This document shows, piece by piece, positions 50,872 to 57,943 of a stretch of 64,000 bases of DNA; the first letter of the stretch is position 1, and each line of letters opens with the position of its first letter. Position numbers and translations under genes: made by a program. The stretch is from Smithella sp. GTDB lineage: Bacteria > Desulfobacterota > Syntrophia > Syntrophales > Smithellaceae. The notes beneath the pieces were generated by a model, which had not been told where the DNA came from, searched no databases, and saw only the letters and a program-made list of their open reading frames with translations. The stretch is from assembly GCA_007244375.1 (NCBI GenBank), contig SCVW01000004.1, positions 52,454 through 116,453 of the forward strand, written 5' to 3'.

Positions 50872-51318
50872 TTATGCTTTACGCAACTGCCAGGTACCCT
50901 GCAAGAGACAACATACTTCGCCCGCTTCATTCTTGATTTCCAGGTCCATTTTCCAGTCTGCCTTTCCATTGGCCTCGGCCTCACGCTGAATGGCATTTAT
51001 TTCTTCCTGGCTTAAGTTTGCCTCCACAGTTACGTTTGTTAATGCCGGACGGCGAAATTGGATGTTTATGGCTTTAACTATGGGATAGAACCGATCGTAA
51101 TCGAAGGAGGCCATATACATGGCCCCGCCCATAAACTCACCGGCTGTAAACAAAGAACCCGCATACATCGTTCCAATATGGTTAAGGTTCGGCTCAAGAG
51201 GTAAAAGAACCTTAACATGACGGTCCCGCATCTCCACAATACGGATTCCCATGGCATCAATGATCTTGATGATAGTTTCCAGCATTTTTACGTGTTTTTG
51301 ATACTTTTCCTCAATCAT
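50872..51318 (-). CDS. Hotdog-fold thioesterase (PaaI/DUF4442-like)
   Basis: The sequence NLNHIGTMYAGSLFTAGEF, followed by VKAINIQFRRPALTNVTVEA, is typical of DUF4442/YiiD-like hotdog thioesterases. Its 148 aa forms a single domain. It would hydrolyse acyl-CoA or sequester acyl chains. It is convergent with bioA (41 bp) and followed on the same strand by the PEBP gene upstream. The substrate is unknown. Confidence 0.78.
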   Translation of the reverse strand: MIEEKYQKHVKMLETIIKIIDAMGIRIVEMRDRHVKVLLPLEPNLNHIGTMYAGSLFTAGEFMGGAMYMASFDYDRFYPIVKAINIQFRRPALTNVTVEANLSQEEINAIQREAEANGKADWKMDLEIKNEAGEVCCLLQGTWQLRKA

Positions 51319-51335
51319 TTGATTTTATCTCTTGT

Positions 51336-51884
51336 TCATTTCTTCTTGTATTTCCCCACGAGTTCAGTCTTACCCAAAACATGCTTATCCATGGCTTTCA
51401 GGACATCGTTCTTTTTTGCTCCGGAGGGGAGGGTAAGAATCGTGTCTAATGCATACAGCTTGAAAAAGTAGCGATGGGTACCCCAGGGCGGGCAGGGGCC
51501 GCCATAGCCGAAATCACCGAAGCTGCTTTTGCCGTGGATACCTCCCTGAGACGGGTTTTCAGTTTTCGCTAAAGCTTCAGGAAGCGAAGTCACCGAAGCC
51601 GGAATATTGTAGTATACCCAGTGAACCCAAGTGCCAATGGGTGCATCCGGGTCATCGCAAATCAGAGTAAAGCTTTTTGTGCCGGCAGGTGCTCCAGACC
51701 ACATAAGAGGCGGGGAAATATCTTTTCCCTGGCAGGTATAGAGTAGAGGAATCATTGAACCGGAAACAAAGGCCGAACTCTTTAGTTCTAAGCCTTGCGC
51801 CGATGAATAAAAACCAGTCAGGAAAAAAAGACTGACACAGACGAAAATTGTCAGGGCTGTACGATTTATACGATTAGAGTTCAT
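51336..51884 (-). CDS. Exported PEBP-family protein (YbhB/YbcL type)
   Basis: The signal peptide (IFVCVSLFFLTGFYSSAQG) is followed by the phosphatidylethanolamine-binding-protein fold: YTCQGKDISPPLMWSGAP, LICDDPDAPIGTWVHWVYYN, GYGGPCPPWGTHRYFFKLYA. At 182 aa it is a periplasmic or secreted bacterial homologue. Biological role unknown. AGGAGG precedes ATG 51884. It may share a transcript with the thioesterase (17-bp gap). Confidence 0.92.
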   Translation of the reverse strand: MNSNRINRTALTIFVCVSLFFLTGFYSSAQGLELKSSAFVSGSMIPLLYTCQGKDISPPLMWSGAPAGTKSFTLICDDPDAPIGTWVHWVYYNIPASVTSLPEALAKTENPSQGGIHGKSSFGDFGYGGPCPPWGTHRYFFKLYALDTILTLPSGAKKNDVLKAMDKHVLGKTELVGKYKKK

Positions 51885-52081
51885 AACATACCTCCTTATT
51901 TTTGGAATTCGCTTGACAGTAATAATCTATTCATATTAATTAGTCAACGCCTATCTAAGATTGTATTCTTGGGTAAGATATTCATTATTGAAAGTGTGGG
52001 TTATTTTTCCCCTAGAAAAATAAGTGTGAGCTCTAAAGTGTATTGGGGATCTAATTTAATGAATGCTTTTATGTAGGCATA

Positions 52082-52107
52082 GGTCATTTAAGGGACATTT
52101 CTGGTCA
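52082..52107 (+). promoter_or_regulatory. Candidate inverted, diverged copy of the shared upstream element
   Basis: GGGACATTTCTGGTCAC here resembles the reverse complement of the shared element (GGGACATATTTGACTAA), with a GGTC half-site 10 bp before. It lies about 100 bp before the sigma-54 GG, near the 83-91 bp of the matching half-site at the other two loci. Similarity is partial. Confidence 0.5.
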
Positions 52108-52194
52108 CTTTCATCTCCTATATTTTTACTGTAATATCTAATGTGTTCATTCATAGTACCCGTGATATTAGTATGTTAATAAAGTCTTAATCCA

Positions 52195-52211
52195 TTGGCA
52201 CTATCCTTGCT
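52195..52211 (+). promoter_or_regulatory. Sigma-54 (-24/-12) promoter of the fumarate hydratase operon
   Basis: TTGGCACTATCCTTGCT matches the consensus TGGCAC-N5-TTGCW at every position, with GG and GC 12 bp apart. Confidence 0.9.
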
Positions 52212-52262
52212 ATTCCGTTGTCTTGGAGCAACTACTAAACTGATGTATTGGGGAGATTTTAT

Positions 52263-53114
52263 ATGTATGATCTCATTCGTAAGACGAGTACGGTATTACC
52301 TGAAGATGTAACTCTTGCAATTAAGAAGGCAATTGCACGGGAAGAGAAGAGTTCGGTAGCTAAACAGACGCTTGATATCATTTTAAAAAGCATAGTTCTT
52401 TCATCGAAAAATGGTCTTCCTATTTGCCAAGACACCGGTACCGTCCTGGTGATGATTGAAGGAAGGCCGGACAAGTCGATATTTCATCTCGAAAAATCAA
52501 TAAAGGATGCGATTAGAAAACTCACGAAAGAAGGCATTCTCAGGCAAAATTGTGTCTGTTCTCTCACGGAGAAAAACACCCTGGATAATACAGGCATGTA
52601 TGTGCCGCAGATTCATTTTGAACCGTCTAATGGTCCGACAAGGATCAGTATTATGCTCAAGGGCGGTGGTTCTGAAAATATGAGTACGCAGTACAGTCTG
52701 CCCAATGCAAAAATTCAGGCAGGCCGAGATATGGAAGGCGTAAGACGCTGCCTCCTGGATGCGGTATTTCAGGCACAGGGGAAAGGCTGTGCTCCGGGAA
52801 TCCTGGGTGTTTGCATAGGCGGAGACAGGGCATCGGGCTATCTCATCGCGAAGAAACAACTTTTCAGGAAGCTGGACGATAAAAATCCGTTGCCCGTCCT
52901 GGCGGCTTTGGAAAAGACTGTCCTGAAACAGGCCAATGAATTAAACGTCGGTCCCATGGGACTCGGAGGCAAGACGACCCTGCTGGGTGTCAAGATCGGT
53001 CATGCCGGCCGGCATCCGGCCTGCTATTTTGTGACGGTGAGTTATTCCTGCTGGGCCACCAGACGCTATGCCGTTGAACTCAATCAAAAGGGAGAAATCA
53101 GGAAATGGATATAA
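52263..53114 (+). CDS. Fumarate hydratase class I, alpha subunit
   Basis: The N-terminal part of a two-subunit class I (iron-sulfur) hydro-lyase. Cluster Cys candidates are in PICQDTGTVLVMIEG, NCVCSLTEKN and KGCAPGILGVCIGGDR. KGGGSENMSTQYSLPNAK and GPMGLGGKTTLLGVKIG are class-typical. AGGGGA-type sequence 8 nt upstream sets the start at ATG 52263 (283 aa). Tartrate dehydratase (TtdA) or mesaconase are close alternatives. It overlaps the beta gene by 10 bp. A sigma-54 promoter suggests it is induced together with the fumarate-consuming pathway rather than being a constitutive TCA enzyme. Confidence 0.9.
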   Translation: MYDLIRKTSTVLPEDVTLAIKKAIAREEKSSVAKQTLDIILKSIVLSSKNGLPICQDTGTVLVMIEGRPDKSIFHLEKSIKDAIRKLTKEGILRQNCVCSLTEKNTLDNTGMYVPQIHFEPSNGPTRISIMLKGGGSENMSTQYSLPNAKIQAGRDMEGVRRCLLDAVFQAQGKGCAPGILGVCIGGDRASGYLIAKKQLFRKLDDKNPLPVLAALEKTVLKQANELNVGPMGLGGKTTLLGVKIGHAGRHPACYFVTVSYSCWATRRYAVELNQKGEIRKWI

Positions 53115-53701
53115 AGCAAATCACATCCCCGCTGCAATATGATATCATCAAGGAGCTTGCCGTAGGCGATATGGTAAGCATTTCCGGCCGGATCGTGACC
53201 GGGCGCGACCAGATCCATAAATATCTTGCGTCAGGAAACCCGTCGCCCGTAGATCTTGCCGGTCTGGTGATTTATCACTGCGGTCCGGTCGTTATTAAGG
53301 AAAAGGGCCAATGGAAAATCACAGCAGCTGGTCCCACCACATCCGTGCGGGAGGAACCCTATCAGGCTCAGATCATATCCAAACTCCGCCCGGGAGCCAT
53401 CATGGGCAAAGGTGGCATGGGAGAGAAAACCAAAAAAGCCATGTCCGAATGCGGATGCGTGTATCTACATGCTACCGGAGGAGCGGCACAATATCTTGCG
53501 GAATGTATCGTTAAAGTCGAAGGTGTGTACCTCGAACAATTCGGACAGCCGGAGTCGATGTGGGTCCTGACTATTAAAGATTTACCGGCGCTGGTGACCA
53601 TGGATGCTCAAGGCAACTCGCTCCATGATGACATTCTCAACGATTCATCAAAACGGCTTGAGGAATTATTTTCGCAACCTTTCAAAAAAAGTGGCAAATA
53701 A
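53105..53701 (+). CDS. Fumarate hydratase class I, beta subunit
   Basis: The C-terminal part of class I fumarase/TtdB: residues YDIIKELAVGDMVSISGRIV, TGRDQIHKYLASG, AAGPTTSVREEPYQAQ, GKGGMGEKTKKAMSECGCVY and EQFGQPESMWVL. Length is 198 aa. It overlaps the alpha gene, so the subunits are coupled. Together they would interconvert malate and fumarate in the cytosol. Confidence 0.91.
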   Translation: MDIKQITSPLQYDIIKELAVGDMVSISGRIVTGRDQIHKYLASGNPSPVDLAGLVIYHCGPVVIKEKGQWKITAAGPTTSVREEPYQAQIISKLRPGAIMGKGGMGEKTKKAMSECGCVYLHATGGAAQYLAECIVKVEGVYLEQFGQPESMWVLTIKDLPALVTMDAQGNSLHDDILNDSSKRLEELFSQPFKKSGK

Positions 53702-53827
53702 TTAAGTGGTACAAATTAGTTCATGAAGAGATTTGAAAGAACTACCTTTCAAGTTAATTTGTGTCGTAGTCAATTTTTGGACTCATTGAATCAATGAAAG
53801 TGAGTTTTTCTTTACGGTATTTGAAAA

Positions 53828-54754
53828 ATGAACGGTCTGACAATTTCCGAACGATATTTTCATGAACACGGTCTTCCCATGATCCTTGAAAGATTTCCTT
53901 TGCATACAGACCGTATTGCATGCGGTTTGGTGGGCGACGGTTCCGAGTGCTTCGGCTTCGATGATGAGATTTCTCGTGACCACGATTGGGGCCCCGGTTT
54001 TTGCGTGTGGTTAACTCGCGATGATTATGATGACATTGCCGAAGAACTGATACAGAAGTACGAACAACTTCCTTCAACATTCATGGGCTTCGGTTCAAGG
54101 AGACAGAGTGAATGGGGAAATGATAGGGTTGGTGTATTCGAGATTGGCAATTTTTACTCCCGGTATATTGGCTATAAAAGCGTTCCTCAAAATAATGAAG
54201 AATGGATGATAGTCCCCGAATCGGCACTTGCTGCCGCAACAAACGGTAAGGTTTTCTATGATCCACTTGGCGAATTCAGCTCCATCCGTAACCGGCTTTT
54301 GCAGTTTTATCCAGATGATGTCCGACTCAAAAAGATGGCGGCGCGATGCATGACAATTGCTCAGTCCGGCCAGTATAACCTTGGCCGCTGCATTAAAAGA
54401 GAAGATCAGTTTGCCATTCGCTATGCCGAAACTAAATTTTGTATTGACGTTATCTCTCTTATTTTTCTTCTCAATAGACGATACACACCTTTTTATAAAT
54501 GGATGAGCAGGTCCCTTATTGAATTGCCGCGGTTGGGCAAAGAGTTTTTTGAAAAAATAGGATTATTAATACGAACCGCTGATTCCCGGTTAAAGCCTGA
54601 GATAGCAGAAGAAATTTGCTCAATGATAATTGCTGAACTTAAGGCAGAAGATCTGACAGATTCTTCCAGCACTTTCCTCTTGGATCACGGTCCGATAATT
54701 CAGAGTAAAATAAAAGACGAAAAGCTTCGCAAACGAAATGTCTGGATTGGATAG
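53828..54754 (+). CDS. DUF4037-family nucleotidyltransferase-like protein
   Basis: A nucleotidyltransferase-fold signature is seen at the N-terminus: LVGDGSECFGFDDEISRDHD (G-S/D-G-S plus an acidic D-D-E and D-H-D), then helical DUF4037-like sequence. Length is 308 aa. No ribosome site is clear before ATG 53828. It is 14 bp before the epimerase gene and runs with the DUF4125-like gene downstream, an association also known from other bacteria. Function unknown; nucleotidyl transfer to a small molecule or RNA is a fold-based guess. Confidence 0.75.
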   Translation: MNGLTISERYFHEHGLPMILERFPLHTDRIACGLVGDGSECFGFDDEISRDHDWGPGFCVWLTRDDYDDIAEELIQKYEQLPSTFMGFGSRRQSEWGNDRVGVFEIGNFYSRYIGYKSVPQNNEEWMIVPESALAAATNGKVFYDPLGEFSSIRNRLLQFYPDDVRLKKMAARCMTIAQSGQYNLGRCIKREDQFAIRYAETKFCIDVISLIFLLNRRYTPFYKWMSRSLIELPRLGKEFFEKIGLLIRTADSRLKPEIAEEICSMIIAELKAEDLTDSSSTFLLDHGPIIQSKIKDEKLRKRNVWIG

Positions 54755-54768
54755 GAGATAAACCGCTT

Positions 54769-55689
54769 ATGAAGAATGTGCTGATCATCGGTGGCAGCTA
54801 TTTCGTCGGGAGAGTCTTTGTGGAGGAACTTTCCAGGATTCCGGGCTATGCGATTTATGTCATGAACAGGGGGAATGTCCCACTTAATATTAAAGGCGTA
54901 ACCGAAATCAAATGTGACCGCCACGATATGGAGGCTATGTGTGAGGCAATACCATCTAAAGAATGGAACGCAGTAGTTGACTTTTGTGCTTATACTCCTG
55001 AAGATATTGCCATGATGATTTCTGCACTTCCGTCTCATGCTATCGGTCAATATATTTTCATTAGCACATCTTCCATTTATGAAAAAACCAATGATCTGCC
55101 GATAACTGAAAAAGCTCTTAAATTATCCGGACCGCAACCCGGGCCGCATGGCGATTATGGATACAATAAGCATCTGGCCGAAGAAGAATTAAAATGTCAA
55201 TGCACAGAAAATAACATTCCCTGGACAATTATCCGGCCCACGTTCATATACGGAAAATACAACTATGCGCCACGAGAGCGCTACTTCTTCGACCTAGTTC
55301 AGGAAGGAGAAACCATCATCATTCCGGACAATGAGCTTGCACTGTTTACGTTTGTTTCCGTATGGGATGTGGCTCGTGCAATAACCCAATGCATAGGGAA
55401 CAAAAATGCCTTTTCAAAAGCATTTAATCTGTCAGGGGAAGAATTGATTTCTTATCCGAGATTTGTTGATGTGCTCAAAATAATTACAGGAGAACATATC
55501 AAGGTAGAGTATATGAGCATTAATCAAATTGATGCTCAGGGTATTCCTTTACCGTTTCCCCTTGATGAACATCTTATTTATTCCGGAGCACTTATTGCTA
55601 AGGAAATCGGATTCTCGTATACGCCGTTCATTGAGGGGATGAGCGCAACTTATGCGTGGTACAAAGAAAAAAGGAGTAGCAGACAATGA
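54769..55689 (+). CDS. NAD-dependent epimerase/dehydratase-family protein
   Basis: An extended SDR: VLIIGGSYFVGRVFVEELSR at the N-terminus, VVDFCAYTPEDIAMM, FISTSSIYE, and the catalytic YGYNKHLAEEEL (Y-x3-K), then IIRPTFIYGKYN. Length is 306 aa. It is related to chloroplast-stem-loop-binding/NDP-sugar epimerase-like proteins. It overlaps the DUF4125-like gene downstream by ATGA. The substrate is probably a nucleotide sugar linked to the two DUF proteins. Confidence 0.83.
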   Translation: MKNVLIIGGSYFVGRVFVEELSRIPGYAIYVMNRGNVPLNIKGVTEIKCDRHDMEAMCEAIPSKEWNAVVDFCAYTPEDIAMMISALPSHAIGQYIFISTSSIYEKTNDLPITEKALKLSGPQPGPHGDYGYNKHLAEEELKCQCTENNIPWTIIRPTFIYGKYNYAPRERYFFDLVQEGETIIIPDNELALFTFVSVWDVARAITQCIGNKNAFSKAFNLSGEELISYPRFVDVLKIITGEHIKVEYMSINQIDAQGIPLPFPLDEHLIYSGALIAKEIGFSYTPFIEGMSATYAWYKEKRSSRQ

Positions 55690-56270
55690 GTTTTGCAAAT
55701 GAAGATATAATAGAAAAAATACTGGCCAGGGAGCTCAAAATGTTTTTGAGCGTGCCTTCAATCAGGAAAAGCTCCTGTCAGGACTATCCGGAGAGCTTCA
55801 AGCTTCATCGTAAAGCGCAATTTTCATGCTGGTCAAGGGACACTCTGGAAAGCTATCTGTGTGATCTGGAGAAAGCAGAAGAGAATGGGATTAATCTTAT
55901 GACGCATAAGTATGCGCGCATGGATAATCTAATCCCACCCTTAAGTAGTAATCCCTTGATAGATACGATTGCCCGTTATCATTGTGCATGGCAACGTTCA
56001 ATGATTAAAAAATACCCCGGAATAATGAGCGGAGGACGACCTTTGTCCAGTGCTGAAGATTCCGCCTTTTTGACTTCCTTCGAAACGTACTTAAGGGGTG
56101 AATTGGAAACCTATTCCGATGCCACGTTGGAGCTTCTCAACAAAGATATCCTGGCTAAAAATGCTCAAGGCATTAATATGGCAGAAGAGTTATACACATT
56201 TCTAGTAAAAGACATGGGGTATGATTCGCTCGATGAGGCTGAACAAGCATCATCTAAAACGAGAAGATGA
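55686..56270 (+). CDS. DUF4125-like protein
   Basis: A 194-aa soluble, largely helical protein with EDIIEKILARELKMFLSVPS at the N-terminus, then SCQDYPESFKLHRKAQFSCW and MTHKYARMDNLIPPLS. It resembles DUF4125, a family that accompanies DUF4037. Overlapping start with the epimerase indicates one transcript of three genes. Function unknown. Confidence 0.7.
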   Translation: MSFANEDIIEKILARELKMFLSVPSIRKSSCQDYPESFKLHRKAQFSCWSRDTLESYLCDLEKAEENGINLMTHKYARMDNLIPPLSSNPLIDTIARYHCAWQRSMIKKYPGIMSGGRPLSSAEDSAFLTSFETYLRGELETYSDATLELLNKDILAKNAQGINMAEELYTFLVKDMGYDSLDEAEQASSKTRR

Positions 56271-56345
56271 ATTGGCAGCTCAAACAACGGTGTCCAAATA
56301 CCTTTTGGTAGATTGAAGCAAGAAAGAATTAAATGGGTATTCAGT

Positions 56346-57023
56346 CTACACTACACCACTTTTTTCAAGGTTCTCTATGTTTTTCTTTGTCAGGCTGATT
56401 TTCTCTTTTTCACCGGCTTCATCGTAAAAAGGTATGGCACTTTTATAGAAATCAAGCGCGGTAGTTAAATCCCCTTTCATTACTAATAGATAAGCTATAT
56501 TACTGTACTGATCTCCTATCCCCGGTTTGTGATTTATTTCCTTATAAATTTTCATTGCGTCCTGGCAGATGACCAAGGCATTGTCATATTGTTTGATATC
56601 GCGGTAGACAGAGCTTATATTGCCAAGCTGATCTGCTACCCCTAGTTTATTGTCAATATCCCTAAAAAGATATAATGCTTTATGAAAACTATCCAACGCC
56701 TCATCATATTTACCGCTTCTTGCGCTTATCAATCCAATATTATTCAGTACCTTTCCCTGAGCAGTCACATCATGTAAATTTTCAAATATTTTCAACAGCG
56801 ATTTATATGTTTCTAAGGATTTATCCGGTTTATTTAACGAACGATATATAGCTGCAATATAACCCAAAGAGGTTATTTCACCATCCATATCTTCATTTTG
56901 TCGATAAACATCAAGGGCTTGATTAAATAGATCTAAAGACTCCTCACCTTTTCCTTCTTCATATTTCTTTTTGCCGTTTTCGAAAAGTTTATCAGCCTTT
57001 GATTTCAATTCATCTGAAGCCAC
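56346..57023 (-). CDS. Tetratricopeptide-repeat protein
   Basis: At least five TPR units of about 34-40 residues, with typical pattern (AIYRSLNKPDKSLETYKSLL, IGLISARSGKYDEALDSFHK, SVYRDIKQYDNALVICQDA, IAYLLVMKGDLTTALDFYKS). There is no signal peptide, so it is a cytosolic protein-interaction scaffold (225 aa). It is divergent from the mutase operon control region; AGGAGG precedes ATG 57023. Confidence 0.88.
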   Translation of the reverse strand: MASDELKSKADKLFENGKKKYEEGKGEESLDLFNQALDVYRQNEDMDGEITSLGYIAAIYRSLNKPDKSLETYKSLLKIFENLHDVTAQGKVLNNIGLISARSGKYDEALDSFHKALYLFRDIDNKLGVADQLGNISSVYRDIKQYDNALVICQDAMKIYKEINHKPGIGDQYSNIAYLLVMKGDLTTALDFYKSAIPFYDEAGEKEKISLTKKNIENLEKSGVV

Positions 57024-57200
57024 TTACTCTCCTCCTTTTTGTCTTAAAAATGTATCATAGAATTTTAGTTATATTTAATCCTAGATTTTTAAAATAAACA
57101 ATAAAAATAATCAATAGAAAGTTATTTGTCCGAAATATTGGATAACATATCCTTGTATATTATAAGTTTATAATACAGATCGTATTGGCTAAGTTTATTC

Positions 57201-57229
57201 TTGACATGCAGGTACGGCAGACTTATACT
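57201..57229 (+). promoter_or_regulatory. Sigma-70-type promoter upstream of the shared element, mutase operon
   Basis: TTGACA (57201-57206), 17-bp spacer, TATACT (57224-57229); the same boxes and spacing as at 40382-40410. Confidence 0.7.
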
Positions 57230-57296
57230 AAATATGAAAAAAGCATCATATGTTGTATCTCCATGTTCATTTTTCTCGCAAAAATAACTTGTTCTG

Positions 57297-57336
57297 AATG
57301 GACACTAATTAGTCAAATATGTCCCATAAAAAGGAC
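57297..57336 (+). promoter_or_regulatory. Shared 40-bp upstream element, copy 2
   Basis: Identical over 40 bases to 40517-40556, with the same GGACA/TGTCC/GGAC half-sites. It starts 113 bp before the sigma-54 GG. Confidence 0.85.
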
Positions 57337-57407
57337 TACTTTTCCATGCTTTTTTAAGTGAATTAAAAATTGAGTTAAAAATCGGCTTATTCGGAAGCGT
57401 GATTCTT

Positions 57408-57424
57408 TTGGCATTTTTTTTGCA
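57408..57424 (+). promoter_or_regulatory. Sigma-54 (-24/-12) promoter of the mutase operon
   Basis: TTGGCATTTTTTTTGCA: GG (57410-57411) and GC (57422-57423) are 12 bp apart. It differs by one base from the promoter at 40626. Confidence 0.9.
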
Positions 57425-57518
57425 AAATTACCTTGGTTGGGACATACAGCAACAAATCAATTCAACTATTAGAAGAGGCGTCGCTGTTAAATAATTCGTA
57501 AAATAAGGAGGAGTTCGC

Positions 57519-57926
57519 ATGGGCCAGGATTCAAAAATTCGAGTTCTTATTGCCAAGCCCGGGTTGGACGGTCATGAGCGTGGAGCACATGTTGTGGCTT
57601 ATGGACTCAGGGATGAAGGTTTTGAGGTCATTTACACGGGGCTTCGTCAGACTCCGGAACAAATCGTTTCCGCAGCCGTACAGGAAGATGTTGATGTAAT
57701 TGGCCTTTCTATCCTTTCAGGAGCTCATCTATCATTAACTAAGAAAGTTATGGAAGGCCTCAAAGCTAAAGGTGCAAATGACGTTTTGGTAACTGTGGGA
57801 GGTATTATTCCTGAAGAAGACAAAAAAACTCTGGAAGAGATGGGTGTAGCAGGCGTTTTCACTTCAGGTTCTAAAATTAAAGATATTGCGGCATTGATCC
57901 GTACAAAGCTCGGAAAAAATGCCTAA
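57519..57926 (+). CDS. B12-binding small subunit of an acyl-CoA mutase
   Basis: A cobalamin-binding domain of the methylmalonyl-CoA mutase type: KPGLDGHERGAHVVAYGL gives the D-x-H-x-x-G motif (His ligand to cobalt), then GLSILSGAH and VTVGGIIPEED. Length is 135 aa, a free-standing subunit as in isobutyryl- and ethylmalonyl-type two-subunit mutases. It precedes its large partner by 17 bp and is the first gene of the sigma-54 controlled operon. Confidence 0.94.
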   Translation: MGQDSKIRVLIAKPGLDGHERGAHVVAYGLRDEGFEVIYTGLRQTPEQIVSAAVQEDVDVIGLSILSGAHLSLTKKVMEGLKAKGANDVLVTVGGIIPEEDKKTLEEMGVAGVFTSGSKIKDIAALIRTKLGKNA

Positions 57927-57943
57927 CTACTTAAGGAAGAGAC

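Larger units (their letters stand above)
51885..52262 (+). promoter_or_regulatory. 378-bp control region of the fumarate hydratase operon
   Basis: No gene is seen. It contains an AT-rich stretch, a candidate activator site at 52082-52107 and a consensus sigma-54 promoter at 52195-52211, with a leader of about 50 nt to ATG 52263. Confidence 0.6.
57024..57518 (+). promoter_or_regulatory. 495-bp control region of the mutase operon
   Basis: No gene is seen. In order it contains a sigma-70-type promoter (57201-57229), the shared 40-bp element (57297-57336), a sigma-54 promoter (57408-57424) and a leader of about 80 nt to AAGGAGGAG before ATG 57519. The 18 bp just before the element (tttttctcgcaaaaataa) also nearly match the region at 40489-40506. 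Confidence 0.75.
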
